Positions 27,200 through 36,997 are shown, counted from the first letter of the stretch. The stretch is DNA of 64,000 bases from Clostridium sp. K13 (GCF_019734195.1 NZ_JAASHM010000003.1:62001-126000); one strand, 5' to 3'. Notes: generated by a model from the letters alone, not told the origin. Made by a program: numbers and translations.

Positions 27200-28103
27200 A
27201 TACACCTTCATTATTAAAATCAGGTACAAATTCTTTAGAATTAGTTCCAGATTCTTGTATAAAACCATTTTTTATACCTATAGAAAGAGCATAATCTATT
27301 AAGACATCATAAGTTTTTTCATTAATAGATTTATTTATTTCTGGGTACATTTTAGCATTGTGCATAGGAGTATATTGATTCATTAAAGAAATATATACAT
27401 TATCTCCAAAATTATTATAAATTGCATCAACAACTTTTTTGGAGTCAAACAATAATCCTGGTAATAATAAATGTCTTACAATAACCCCTTTTTCAATAAT
27501 ACCATCTTTATTAAATTTAGGAGCACCTACCTGTTTTATCATTTCATCAATAACATCAATAACATTTTTAGAATATCCTTTTATTTTTGAATATTTCATA
27601 GAATACTTATCTTCAAAATATTTAAAATCAGGTAAATAAACATCTATATATCCATTTAAAGCTTTTATTGTATCCAATGTATCAATTGAATTAGTATTAT
27701 ATACTATAGGTAAATCTAGTCCATTATTTTTTGCTATTTTTAATGCTTCTATAATTTGTGGAACAAAATGAGTTGGTGTAACTAAATTAATATTATTTGC
27801 ACCTTTTTCCTGTAGCTCTATAAATATATCAGCTAATCTATCAATAGTTATTTCTTTTCCAAAGCCTTCACTTGATATTTCGTAATTTTGGCAAAAAACA
27901 CATTTCAAATTACAATTTGAAAAGAATACAGTTCCAGATCCATTTTCACCTGAAATGCATGGTTCCTCCCAAAAATGAAGGGCAGCTCTTGCAATTCGTA
28001 TATTATTAGTACTATTACAAAGACCCTTTACCCCTTTATTTCTATTTACATTACAATTTCTCATACATAAATTACACTTTTCTAACAATTTCATATAATC
28101 CAT
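27198..28103 (-). CDS. Radical SAM protein, PflX-like
   Basis: A 301-residue Fe-S enzyme of the PFL-activase-like COG1313 group. The SAM cluster motif is C64-x3-C68-x2-C71 (SNCNLKCVFCQNYEIS). An N-terminal four-Cys region (CNLCMRNCNVNR followed by LCN) may bind a further metal or cluster. Later blocks are INLVTPTHFVPQI, YNTNSID and YLPDFKYF. The substrate is unknown; some members sit by glycyl-radical or AmmeMemoRadiSam genes, but here none is adjacent. The start has GAGGTG upstream. Confidence 0.85.
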   Translation of the reverse strand: MDYMKLLEKCNLCMRNCNVNRNKGVKGLCNSTNNIRIARAALHFWEEPCISGENGSGTVFFSNCNLKCVFCQNYEISSEGFGKEITIDRLADIFIELQEKGANNINLVTPTHFVPQIIEALKIAKNNGLDLPIVYNTNSIDTLDTIKALNGYIDVYLPDFKYFEDKYSMKYSKIKGYSKNVIDVIDEMIKQVGAPKFNKDGIIEKGVIVRHLLLPGLLFDSKKVVDAIYNNFGDNVYISLMNQYTPMHNAKMYPEINKSINEKTYDVLIDYALSIGIKNGFIQESGTNSKEFVPDFNNEGV

Positions 28104-28226
28104 ATAAACACCTCGCAGAAATTAGTATAACAGTATATATTCCATTAATCAATTTAAGGTAACATATAGTTATTTTAAGTCAATTGTGGTATAATTGTAG
28201 CATAATGAAAATTCGAGAGGTGCAAA

Positions 28227-29237
28227 ATGAATACGGTAACGGTTATAATAAATGGTGTAGAATATAATTTAAGAGGAAAAGAAGACGAAAGATATTTATC
28301 TGATGTTGCCGCTTATGTAGATACTAAAATAAGAGAAATTTCAGGAAGTAATAAAAAGTTAAGTACAAGTTCTGCTGCAGTTCTTACAGCTGTTAATATT
28401 GCAGATGAGCTTTTTAAATGTGATTTAGAAATTGGAAATATCACCAAGAAAAAAAATTCTCTTGAAGAACGTCATTTAACATTAAAAGAAAGATTAAGAG
28501 AACTTAAAGTTGAAATAGACGAGACTGCAAAAGCAAGGACATCAGAAGTTGAATCTCTAAAATCTATTATATTCGATATGGAAACAAAATTAAAAGAGTT
28601 GGAAAGTTTTAAACTATTAAGTGAAGAATTAACTGAAAAAGTAAAAGCTTTAACTGAAATAAATAATAATAATGAATTACAAGTTTCAGAATTAAATAAA
28701 GAATTATCAGAATTACAAGATAAAAATCAACAGCTTGAAACTACACTTAGAAACTGTAATGATGAATTAAATAACAGAGTTTTAAGTTCAGAATATGAAA
28801 AAGTAGTGGAAAAGCTAGAGAAAACACAAAAAATAAATCTTATATTAAGTGATGAAAATGATGATTTAAAAGAAAAAGTATCATCATATCATAGTCAAGT
28901 TAATAATTATTCTGTTGAGAATTCTGAATTAAAAGAAAATGAAATTAAATTAAAAGAAATAGTTAAATTTAAAGAAGCAGAATTAGAAGAATTTAAAGTA
29001 TCAAATACACAACAAATTTTAGAAGAAAAAAATTCTTTCGAGAAAAAAATTACTACATTAGAATCTGAGTTAAAAGATGCCTTAAGTAAAAAAGAAACTT
29101 ATAGATTGCGTAATAAAGATATTAATTTTCAATTACAAAACTACAAGTATAAAGTTTTAGATTTAGAAAAAAAACTTATGGATAGTCAATTTAAATTAGC
29201 TGTAGAAAAAAGAGATAAAAATCCTTTATTAAGATAA
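28227..29237 (+). CDS. zapA: ZapA-family cell division protein with long coiled-coil extension
   Basis: The first 90 residues match ZapA: VTVIINGVEYNLRGKEDERYLSDVAAYVDTKI and AAVLTAVNIADELF. ZapA bundles FtsZ filaments at the division site. Residues about 75-336 are almost continuous coiled coil rich in Glu, Lys and Leu, more than tripling the usual length of roughly 90-130 residues. The order zapA, U32, mutS2 is common in clostridia. GAGAGGTG precedes the ATG. A terminator follows, so the U32 gene has its own promoter. Confidence 0.85.
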   Translation: MNTVTVIINGVEYNLRGKEDERYLSDVAAYVDTKIREISGSNKKLSTSSAAVLTAVNIADELFKCDLEIGNITKKKNSLEERHLTLKERLRELKVEIDETAKARTSEVESLKSIIFDMETKLKELESFKLLSEELTEKVKALTEINNNNELQVSELNKELSELQDKNQQLETTLRNCNDELNNRVLSSEYEKVVEKLEKTQKINLILSDENDDLKEKVSSYHSQVNNYSVENSELKENEIKLKEIVKFKEAELEEFKVSNTQQILEEKNSFEKKITTLESELKDALSKKETYRLRNKDINFQLQNYKYKVLDLEKKLMDSQFKLAVEKRDKNPLLR

Positions 29238-29267
29238 GTCTGTTCATCCTTGAACGGACTTATCTTA
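29231..29267 (+). terminator. Terminator-like hairpin after zapA
   Basis: AAGATAAGTCTGTTCA pairs with TGAACGGACTTATCTT with one G-U, across a four-base loop. It overlaps the stop codon. The T-run is short. Confidence 0.7.
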
Positions 29268-29398
29268 ATTACTATAGAAAAACAATAATAATTATGATAT
29301 AACAATAAGTAGCTATAATGGTTATACTATAACAGTTAAATCATTATATATTTTGAACAAAAGATTACATTAACTTAATAAATTTAGGAGAGATTTTT

Positions 29399-31759
29399 AT
29401 GAATAAAATAGAAGTTCTTGCACCAGCAGGAAGTATGGAAAGCTTGTATGCTGCTATAAATAAAGGAGCAGATGCGGTTTACCTTGGTGGGAACAAATTT
29501 TCTGCTAGAGCATATGCATCAAATTTTGATAATGAAAATATGCAAAAAGCTATTGATTATGCGCATAGTTATGGTGTTAAGATTTATGTAACAATAAATA
29601 CAATACTAAAAGAAAATGAAATTGAAGAGGCTGTTAGATATGTTGGCTATTTATATGAAATAGGTGCTGACGCTCTTATAATTCAAGACTTAGGTCTTTT
29701 TAAAAGAATTAAAGAAGAGTATCCTGATTTAGAGCTTCATGCTTCAACACAAATGACAATTCATAATGGAGCAGCAGCTATATATTTTAAAGAAAAAGGC
29801 TTTCATAGATTAGTTTTATCTAGAGAGATGACAATTGATGAAATTAAGCATATCTCATCAGATTTAATGATAGAAACCGAAATGTTTGTCCACGGGGCAA
29901 TTTGTGTTAGCTACTCTGGCCAATGTCTTATGAGTTCAATAATAGGTGGAAGAAGTGGTAATAGAGGACGATGTGCTCAACCATGTAGAATGGAATATAC
30001 ATTAAAAGGTGAAAAATCCGGTGAACAAAAAGGTCATTTATTAAGTCCAAAGGATATGTGTACTATAGATGATGTTAATGACATAGTTGAAAGTGGTACT
30101 CATTCATTAAAAATTGAAGGTAGAATGAAAAGACCAGAATATGTAGCTGGAGTTGTAGATAATTATAGAAAAGCTGTAGATAAAGTTCTATTTAAGAAAA
30201 AATACAATGTACAGGAGGGTAAAGGTCAATTACTTCAATTATTTAATAGAAGTGGCTTTACTAATGCATATTTAAAAGGTAATACTGGTAAAGATATGAT
30301 GAGTTTTAACTCACCTAAAAATGCTGGTGTTCCATTAGGAATAGTAGAGAAATCTGGTGAAATCAAACTTAAAGAAAGCTTAGCTTTAGGAGATGGTGTT
30401 AGATATAGAGATAAGGGATTTTCAGTAAGTAAAATTCTTTTAAATGGTAAAGAAGTTTCAGCTGCCAAAAGAGGTGATGTTGTTAAACTGTTCCCTATAG
30501 ATTATAAAAAAGGTGATGAATTATTTAAAAGCTTAAACAAGCAATTATTTGATGAGTTAGAGGCTTATATTAAGCCTTATAATAAAAAAATATCTCTAAA
30601 TGCAAAAGTTAAGTTCATTGTTGATGCTCCTATAGAATTAAGTATAGTACATAATAATAAAGAATACATCTTTACTGGTGAAATTGTACAGAAGGCAGAA
30701 AAAAGACCTTTAGATAAAGAAAGAATTGAAGAAGCATTAAAAAAATCTGGTGAAATTCCATATAAACTAGACTTAATTGAATTCACTGATTTTGAAAATG
30801 GCTTCTTACGTATTGCTGATTTAAATAACTTAAGAAGAGATGCACTAGAAAGCATTGCTAAAAGTATTTGTAAAGAAGCTAGAAGAAAACGTCCTAAAAA
30901 AGAAGATAAAACTAATTCTGATTTAATTAGAAATACTCTTGAAATGCCAGAAATATATAGTTGTATAACAAAAGATCAACTTAAAGCATTATTAGATTCT
31001 AATGTAAAAGATATAGCATTTGATATATTTAGTAGAGAATTAGGTGCACTTAGAGCTTCTGATATAATTGATACATTTGAAAAGGTAAATGGTGAAGTAA
31101 ATCTATACATTAAAACATCTTCTATAATAAAAGGTGAATTTGATAAAGTATGTAAATTTATAGATAAAGTAAAACCTTATATAAAAGGAATAATAACATC
31201 TAATGTAGGATTAATTAATGTATATAAAGATTCTATTTTAATTATTGGTGATTATAAGCTTAATATAATGAACTCTCAAAGTTTAGAGTTTTATCAAAGA
31301 GAAATTGCAATTCCAACATTAAGTATGGAATTAAATAGATCAGAAATTAAAGAAATACTACGTAAAAATAAAGGTAATAATGCCTATGTTATTTATGGTA
31401 AGCCAGAACTTATGATTAGTGAGTACTGTCCAATTGGAAGTACCTTTGGTGGTAGAAAAACTAATGTGGAATGTAATGCAATATGTACTAGAGATAAGTT
31501 TACGCTTATAGATAGAGTTAATGAAAGAAATAGAGTAATGACTGATTTATTCTGTAGAAGTTATATTTTAAATCCAGTACCATTAAATTTATTTGATGAA
31601 GTAAATACTTTAAAGGAAATTGGAGTTAAAACATTTAGATTTGATTTTAGAGATGAAAGTTATGATGAAGTAAAGAAAGTAATTACTATGTATAAAAATA
31701 ATAAAGAATATGATAAGAGTAATTATACTAAAGGTCAATTTAGAAGAGGAATAGAATAG
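29399..31759 (+). CDS. Peptidase U32-family protein with DUF3656-like region (RlhA-like)
   Basis: A 786-residue member of the U32 group, whose studied members hydroxylate RNA (RlhA on 23S rRNA, TrhP on tRNA U34) rather than cut protein. The N-terminal TIM barrel starts EVLAPAGSMESLYAAI and has the signature MFVHGAICVSYSGQCLMSS, with GNRGRCAQPCR carrying the Cys residues for a probable cluster. The middle region (residues about 390-490) resembles DUF3656, which favours the RlhA branch. The C-terminal part repeats a barrel-like segment ending in CNAICTRDKF. It is followed closely by a small membrane gene and mutS2. Confidence 0.8.
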   Translation: MNKIEVLAPAGSMESLYAAINKGADAVYLGGNKFSARAYASNFDNENMQKAIDYAHSYGVKIYVTINTILKENEIEEAVRYVGYLYEIGADALIIQDLGLFKRIKEEYPDLELHASTQMTIHNGAAAIYFKEKGFHRLVLSREMTIDEIKHISSDLMIETEMFVHGAICVSYSGQCLMSSIIGGRSGNRGRCAQPCRMEYTLKGEKSGEQKGHLLSPKDMCTIDDVNDIVESGTHSLKIEGRMKRPEYVAGVVDNYRKAVDKVLFKKKYNVQEGKGQLLQLFNRSGFTNAYLKGNTGKDMMSFNSPKNAGVPLGIVEKSGEIKLKESLALGDGVRYRDKGFSVSKILLNGKEVSAAKRGDVVKLFPIDYKKGDELFKSLNKQLFDELEAYIKPYNKKISLNAKVKFIVDAPIELSIVHNNKEYIFTGEIVQKAEKRPLDKERIEEALKKSGEIPYKLDLIEFTDFENGFLRIADLNNLRRDALESIAKSICKEARRKRPKKEDKTNSDLIRNTLEMPEIYSCITKDQLKALLDSNVKDIAFDIFSRELGALRASDIIDTFEKVNGEVNLYIKTSSIIKGEFDKVCKFIDKVKPYIKGIITSNVGLINVYKDSILIIGDYKLNIMNSQSLEFYQREIAIPTLSMELNRSEIKEILRKNKGNNAYVIYGKPELMISEYCPIGSTFGGRKTNVECNAICTRDKFTLIDRVNERNRVMTDLFCRSYILNPVPLNLFDEVNTLKEIGVKTFRFDFRDESYDEVKKVITMYKNNKEYDKSNYTKGQFRRGIE

Positions 31760-31769
31760 GGGGGCAATA

Positions 31770-32105
31770 ATGAAAATATTAAATATTTTGGTATTAATTG
31801 CTGTATTTGTATTTGGTATTTTTCAAATGCAAAAATCGTCGTCTATATTAAAAACAGATTGGTTCAAAAGCTTATCTTATAATGAAAAGCTTGAAACAAC
31901 ATCAAAAGTAAAAGGAAATTGGAAAACTAGTATAATTCTACTTGCTATATTAGTTTGTGAAATGTTAATTTTAATTTCTTCTTTTATTGGGAAAACTCAT
32001 TATTATGAAAATATTATTAATATTTCAATATTAATTGTAAGTGGTGTAGTAGCAATTTTCTTAGTTATTAATAATCAAAAACTATCAAAAGATATAAAAA
32101 AATAG
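31770..32105 (+). CDS. Small hypothetical membrane protein
   Basis: A 111-residue protein with three predicted membrane segments (residues about 4-20, 53-73 and 83-100) and a polar loop between the first two. I do not recognise a family. GGGGGG lies just before the ATG. It is 10 bases after the U32 gene and 20 before mutS2, so it is co-transcribed with both. Confidence 0.65.
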   Translation: MKILNILVLIAVFVFGIFQMQKSSSILKTDWFKSLSYNEKLETTSKVKGNWKTSIILLAILVCEMLILISSFIGKTHYYENIINISILIVSGVVAIFLVINNQKLSKDIKK

Positions 32106-32125
32106 CGTTTATATAGGAGAAATTT

Positions 32126-34483
32126 ATGAAGGAAAGAACTTTACGAATTTTAGAGTTTAATAAAGTAAAAAATAAACTTAGAAGCTATGCTGTAACTAGT
32201 GGTGGAAAAGAGCTCATTGATGCTCTTTCTCCATATAAGTCTATTTATGAAGTTGAAAATAAATTAGAAGAAACTAATGAGGCTTTAGATATACTGATAA
32301 AGAAGGGCATACCTCCTTTTGAGGGATTACATGAAACTAAAGAAGAACTTGAAAGAGCGGGTAAGGGTGGAACATTAAATCCTGGACAATTAATGAAGAT
32401 TGGGGCTATGCTTAGATGCTCTAGAAGGTTTAAAGAATATATTTCAAGAAAAGAAGAGGAAGTTGGCTATAGACATCTTGAAGATTTAGCATCTATTTTA
32501 GTTCCTCTAAAAAATCTTGAAAATGAAATTGACTCTGCAATTATTTCAGAAGATGAAATAAGCGACAAAGCCAGTGGCACTTTATATAATATAAGAAGAA
32601 GCTTAAAAGAAAAGAATTCTTCTGTTAGAGAAAAAATTAACTCAATTGTTAGATCAAATTCAAAATACTTACAAGATTCTCTTTATACAATGAGAGGAGA
32701 TAGATATGTAATACCAGTTAAAGCAGAATATAAAGGAGCTGTACCTGGGCTTGTACATGACCAAAGTTCTACTGGTGCAACTCTTTTTATAGAGCCAATA
32801 AGCTTAGTTAATTTAAATAATGAAATTAAAGAGTTGATGCTTAAAGAAAAAGCTGAAATAGAAAGAATACTAAGTGAGCTTTCTGAAAAAGTTCATGATA
32901 ATATTGATATTTTAAGAAGTAATTCTAATATTTTAAGGGAATTAGACTTTATATTTGCTAAAGGTAAATATGCATCTTCACTAAATGCAATAAAGCCTAA
33001 TGTTAGAAATGATAGAAGCTTTGATATATTAGGAGGAAAGCATCCATTAATAGATCCTAAAGTAGTTGTTCCTTCTGATATTTATTTAGGTAAGGATTTT
33101 AATACCTTAATGATTACAGGACCTAATACCGGTGGTAAAACTGTAACATTAAAAACTGTAGGCCTACTACATTTAATGGGATTAAGTGGATTACTAATTC
33201 CAGCTAAAGATAGTTCATCAATTGGCTTCTTTAGAGATATCTTTGCAGATATAGGGGATGAACAAAGTATAGAACAATCTCTATCAACTTTCTCATCACA
33301 TATGACTAATATAGTGTCAATTTTAGAAGAGGCTTCTTTTGATTCACTAGTATTATTTGATGAATTAGGTTCTGGAACTGATCCTACTGAAGGTGCTGCA
33401 TTGGCAGTTGCAATTATAGAAACTTTAAATAAAAGAGGAGCTAGAATTATAGCAACAACACATTATAGTGAATTAAAAGGATATGCATTAAAAACTCCTG
33501 GAGTTGAAAATGCATCTGTTGAATTTGATGTGGAAACATTAAGACCTACCTATAGATTATTAATAGGTGTTCCTGGTAAATCTAATGCTTTTGAAATATC
33601 AAAAAGACTTGGTTTAAGTGAAGATGTTATAATTAAAGCTAAAGATTTTATGTCTGAAGAAAATCTACAATTTGAAGATTTAATTAGAGATCTTCAAGAA
33701 AAAAGTATAATTGCTAATCGTGATGCAAGAGAAGCCAAAAGAATCAAAGATGAGGCTGAAAATTTAAAAAAGAAATATGATGAAAAACTAAAGAAATTAG
33801 ATACTGTTAGAGATAAAGTTTATGATGAAGCTCGTCAGGAAGCTAAACAAATTATTTCTAATGCCAAAGATGAAGCAGATGAAATTGTTAAAGCAATGCG
33901 TGAATTAGAAAAGATGGGAATATCTTCAGGTGGTAGAAATAGATTAGAAGAAGAAAGACGCAAACTTAAAGCTAGTCTTGAAGAAAAAGAAGCTGCTATG
34001 GTTAAATCAAGAGAAAACACTGGTGAAACAATTACTAAAGTTACTCTTGGTATGGAAGCATTTTTACCTTCTTTAAATCAAAGAGTAATAATTGTATCAA
34101 CTCCAGATAATAAAGGAGAAGTGCAAGTAGAAGCTGGAATAATAAAAATTAATGTTAAATTAAAAGATTTAAGAAAAGTTCCAGAAGAACCAAAGAAAAA
34201 GGAAAAGAAAAAAAGAGAAGTTAAACTAAATATGAAATCTGTGGATAGTAGAATAGACTTAAGAGGAATGGATTCTGAAGAAGCTTGTTATAGAACAGAT
34301 AAATATTTAGATGAAGCATACTTAGGAAACTTAGGTGAAGTTACAATAGTTCACGGTAAAGGAACAGGTATTTTAAGAAAAGCTATTAATGATATGTTAA
34401 AAAGACATCCTCACGTAAAATCATATAGACTTGGTGTATATGGAGAAGGTGGAGATGGAGTAACGATTGTAGAATTAAAATAG
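32126..34483 (+). CDS. mutS2: Endonuclease MutS2
   Basis: MutS-family ATPase without the mismatch-binding domain. Family members suppress homologous recombination, and in Bacillus MutS2 (RqcU) splits collided ribosomes. The 785-residue protein has the core and clamp (1-310), ATPase with TGPNTGGKTVTLKTVGL, the LFDELGSGTDPTEG Walker B and THYSELKGYA, a long charged coiled coil, and a C-terminal Smr domain starting RIDLRGMDSEEA with IVHGKGTGILRKA. The start has AGGAG upstream. It is the last gene of the U32 operon. Confidence 0.95.
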   Translation: MKERTLRILEFNKVKNKLRSYAVTSGGKELIDALSPYKSIYEVENKLEETNEALDILIKKGIPPFEGLHETKEELERAGKGGTLNPGQLMKIGAMLRCSRRFKEYISRKEEEVGYRHLEDLASILVPLKNLENEIDSAIISEDEISDKASGTLYNIRRSLKEKNSSVREKINSIVRSNSKYLQDSLYTMRGDRYVIPVKAEYKGAVPGLVHDQSSTGATLFIEPISLVNLNNEIKELMLKEKAEIERILSELSEKVHDNIDILRSNSNILRELDFIFAKGKYASSLNAIKPNVRNDRSFDILGGKHPLIDPKVVVPSDIYLGKDFNTLMITGPNTGGKTVTLKTVGLLHLMGLSGLLIPAKDSSSIGFFRDIFADIGDEQSIEQSLSTFSSHMTNIVSILEEASFDSLVLFDELGSGTDPTEGAALAVAIIETLNKRGARIIATTHYSELKGYALKTPGVENASVEFDVETLRPTYRLLIGVPGKSNAFEISKRLGLSEDVIIKAKDFMSEENLQFEDLIRDLQEKSIIANRDAREAKRIKDEAENLKKKYDEKLKKLDTVRDKVYDEARQEAKQIISNAKDEADEIVKAMRELEKMGISSGGRNRLEEERRKLKASLEEKEAAMVKSRENTGETITKVTLGMEAFLPSLNQRVIIVSTPDNKGEVQVEAGIIKINVKLKDLRKVPEEPKKKEKKKREVKLNMKSVDSRIDLRGMDSEEACYRTDKYLDEAYLGNLGEVTIVHGKGTGILRKAINDMLKRHPHVKSYRLGVYGEGGDGVTIVELK

Positions 34484-34508
34484 AGCTAAATTAATAAATT
34501 AAATTCAT

Positions 34509-34547
34509 TTGAAACCCTTTCCCAGTATGCTATAATTAAAGCATACT
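34509..34547 (+). promoter_or_regulatory. Promoter with a palindrome around the -10 of the DUF523 gene
   Basis: TTGAAA (34509-34514) and TATAAT (34531-34536), 16-base spacer. AGTATGC (34524-34530) and GCATACT (34541-34547) are perfect inverted repeats that bracket the -10 box and expected start site, a natural place for a repressor. Confidence 0.65.
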
Positions 34548-34560
34548 AAGGAGGGGTTTT

Positions 34561-35025
34561 ATGTATTTAATAAGCGCATGTTTATGTGGAGTAAATTGTA
34601 AATACAATGGTTTAAACAATTATAATGAAATATGTGATAATTTATTTGCTTCTGGAAAGGCAATATTAGTTTGTCCAGAACAATTAGGGGGACTGCCCAC
34701 ACCAAGAATACCAAGTGAAATTATAGGTAAGTCTTTAGATATATTAAATAATAATGGGTTAGTAATTGATAAAAACGGTAGAGACGTAACACCACAATTT
34801 ATTAAAGGCGCACAAGAAACATTAAAAATTGCTAAAAAACTTAACATAACAAAGGCAATATTAAAAGAGGGTAGCCCATCATGTGGTGTTAATTATATAT
34901 ATGATGGTAATTTTAATGGAACTAAAATTAAAGGTATGGGATTAACAGCACAATTATTGAAAGAATCGTTTATAGATGTAGTAAGTGAAATTGAATTAGG
35001 AGGTAATATAAATGGGGATATTTGA
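34561..35025 (+). CDS. DUF523-family (TudS-like) protein
   Basis: A 154-residue member of DUF523, the family of thiouracil desulfidase TudS, which uses a [4Fe-4S] cluster to remove sulfur from thiouracil. The cluster motifs are visible: ISACLCGVNCKYNG (C7, C9, C13), VCPEQLGGLPTPR (C38) and GSPSCGV (C108). Whether this protein acts on free bases or on tRNA breakdown products is unknown. AGGAGGGG precedes the ATG. Its last 14 bases overlap the next gene. A second DUF523 protein lies at 54057. Confidence 0.85.
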   Translation: MYLISACLCGVNCKYNGLNNYNEICDNLFASGKAILVCPEQLGGLPTPRIPSEIIGKSLDILNNNGLVIDKNGRDVTPQFIKGAQETLKIAKKLNITKAILKEGSPSCGVNYIYDGNFNGTKIKGMGLTAQLLKESFIDVVSEIELGGNINGDI

Positions 35026-36016
35026 TTTTTTCAAGCGAAAAAAAGAAAATGAAGATAATATAGATTTAGAGGAAGCTTTAGAGATAAAAGAAATAAAAGA
35101 AGAAGAAAGTAATACTGTTACAAATAATGAAAATGATAGTTTTAATTATAATTTTGTAATAGATAATATTGAAGAGTTTCATAACATGGCAGAGCTTACA
35201 CCTGAAGAATTAAAAACATTAATAACTGGTGAAATATTAAAGGTAGTTGATAAGTCTCAAAACTTTGATTCTATGGAGATATATGCAAAAGAAGCTGCAA
35301 AAGCAATAGGTATAGAAAATATAACAGCCTTAACAGAATATTTATATGGTGGGATTTCTAAACCAACTGCTTTAAAAGGAAGATATAATGGTTTAGGTGC
35401 ATGGCCAAATGCTGTAAAAAATGCTGTATTAACTATACTATATTCATTTAATGAAAATAGTGTTGATGAATTATTAAAGATTTCTAATGATAAATCAAGC
35501 AATAGTATAAAAGCTGTAAATTTATTATGTAAAATGGCTGCTAAAGGCATTGAAGAAAATAAAATTATAGATTCTATTATTTATATAATGGAAAACTTCA
35601 GTGAAGAGAATATAATTTCAACACTAGGCTTTTTATCACAAGTTAAAAATAATGCAAAAGTTTTAAAAACGCTAGAAGTATATTTTAAAAAATATATTTA
35701 CGATAATAATATTGAATCTGCATATGATGTTACATTAAGTATAATTAATAACGTAGGTACATTTACAAGAGAACAATTAATATTTTTAAAAGCAGTTGCT
35801 CTTAGCGATGAAGTGTTGGACTTATCTTTAATTTTAAAGAATGAAAAGGGTGAATTTGATTTATCTTCAGTAGCTGAAGACTTAAGACTTAAAGCTGCAT
35901 TAAGTTTTTATTCTTTACACAATAAAGATGAAGAAATAAATAGTAAATTAGTATATTTAAGAGATAATTCTTTAAATATGGAACTTAGAAAATATTTAAC
36001 AGAAATATTAAGTTAA
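35012..36016 (+). CDS. Hypothetical helical-repeat protein (334 aa)
   Basis: I do not recognise a named family. MGIFDFFKRKK looks like an amphipathic membrane-contact helix. An acidic linker follows to about residue 45, then a stretch of helices with a HEAT-like rhythm to the end. ALKGRYNGLGAWPNAVKNAVLTILY (around residue 120) is the most distinctive part. The gene starts inside the DUF523 gene after GGAGG, so translation is coupled. Confidence 0.6.
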   Translation: MGIFDFFKRKKENEDNIDLEEALEIKEIKEEESNTVTNNENDSFNYNFVIDNIEEFHNMAELTPEELKTLITGEILKVVDKSQNFDSMEIYAKEAAKAIGIENITALTEYLYGGISKPTALKGRYNGLGAWPNAVKNAVLTILYSFNENSVDELLKISNDKSSNSIKAVNLLCKMAAKGIEENKIIDSIIYIMENFSEENIISTLGFLSQVKNNAKVLKTLEVYFKKYIYDNNIESAYDVTLSIINNVGTFTREQLIFLKAVALSDEVLDLSLILKNEKGEFDLSSVAEDLRLKAALSFYSLHNKDEEINSKLVYLRDNSLNMELRKYLTEILS

Positions 36017-36024
36017 AAATTTAG

Positions 36025-36058
36025 GAACAATGAATATATTATTCATTGTTCTTTTTTT
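36025..36058 (+). terminator. Intrinsic terminator
   Basis: GAACAATGAAT pairs with ATTCATTGTTC, followed by seven T. Confidence 0.9.
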
Positions 36059-36078
36059 ATAAAAAAGTTGGAAAAGTA

Positions 36079-36107
36079 TTGCTTTTAACACTTTAACGTG
36101 ATAAAGT
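36079..36107 (+). promoter_or_regulatory. Candidate promoter with inverted repeat for the amino-acid ABC operon
   Basis: TTGCTT (36079-36084), 17 bases, TAAAGT (36102-36107). The inverted repeat ACTTTA-N6-TAAAGT (36090-36107) includes the -10, so binding there would block the promoter. Confidence 0.4.
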
Positions 36108-36156
36108 TTTAAATAAGAAAAGCGTTTTTGAATTTTTATATAAAGGGGATATATTT

Positions 36157-36975
36157 ATGAATTACTGTAAATTAATAAAAAAAATAACTTTAGGGGTTAG
36201 TCTTTTATCGCTATCAATGGCTCTTATTAGTTGCTCAAAGGCATCTTCTTCAGAAGGTACATTAAAAAAAGATACACTTATAGTTGGTATGGATGATGCA
36301 TTTGCTCCAATGGGATTTAAAGATGAAAGTGGTGAAATAACTGGATTCGATGTTGATTTAGCAAAAGAATTAGGTAAAAGGTTAAATAAAGAAATTGTTT
36401 TTCAACCAATTGACTGGACTATGAAAGAATCAGAATTAAAAGCAGGAAATATAGATTTTATATGGAATGGATATACAATCACAAATGAAAGAAAAAATAA
36501 AGTTGATTTTTCAGTTCCATATTTAAAAAACAAACAAGTAATAGTAACACTATCTGATAGTAGTATTAATTCAAAGTCGGACTTATACGGTAAAAAAGTT
36601 GGTGCACAAAGTGAGTCGCCAGCTGTTACTGCAATGGAAAAAGAAGAGGATTTATATAATAACTTTGCTGGAGGAAGTGCTGTTACTTTTGAAGATAATA
36701 ATCAAGCATTAATGGATTTAGAAGCTGGTAGAATTGATGCTGTAGTAGCAGATGAAATCCTTGTAAGATACTATATAAGTTTAAAAGACGAAGATAAATT
36801 TAAAATATTGTCTGATAACTTTGGTGAAGAAGAATATGGTGTTGGTATTAGAAAAGGTGATACAGAAATGGTAGATGCTTTTAATAATGCTTATACTGAA
36901 ATGCAACTAGATGGTACATTGAAAAAAATATCTGAAAAATGGTTTGGTGAAGATATTACTATTAAAGTTCAATAA
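36157..36975 (+). CDS. Amino-acid ABC transporter, substrate-binding lipoprotein
   Basis: A 272-residue family 3 solute-binding protein. The signal peptide ends in the lipobox LISC (Cys27), anchoring it outside the cell. The mature part begins LIVGMDDAFAPMGFKDESGEITGFDVDLAKELGKRL, the family signature, and has DFIWNGYTIT and GVGIRKGD. It captures polar or small amino acids such as glutamine or cystine; the specific ligand is uncertain. It is first in a three-gene operon with permease and ATPase. Confidence 0.92.
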   Translation: MNYCKLIKKITLGVSLLSLSMALISCSKASSSEGTLKKDTLIVGMDDAFAPMGFKDESGEITGFDVDLAKELGKRLNKEIVFQPIDWTMKESELKAGNIDFIWNGYTITNERKNKVDFSVPYLKNKQVIVTLSDSSINSKSDLYGKKVGAQSESPAVTAMEKEEDLYNNFAGGSAVTFEDNNQALMDLEAGRIDAVVADEILVRYYISLKDEDKFKILSDNFGEEEYGVGIRKGDTEMVDAFNNAYTEMQLDGTLKKISEKWFGEDITIKVQ

Positions 36976-36997
36976 TTAAAAGAGAGGAGTAACTAAC

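Noticed and set aside
36113-36136. cre-like AGAAAAGCGTTTTTGA before the ABC operon
   Set aside because: It is symmetric but lacks the TG and CA positions that define CcpA sites.
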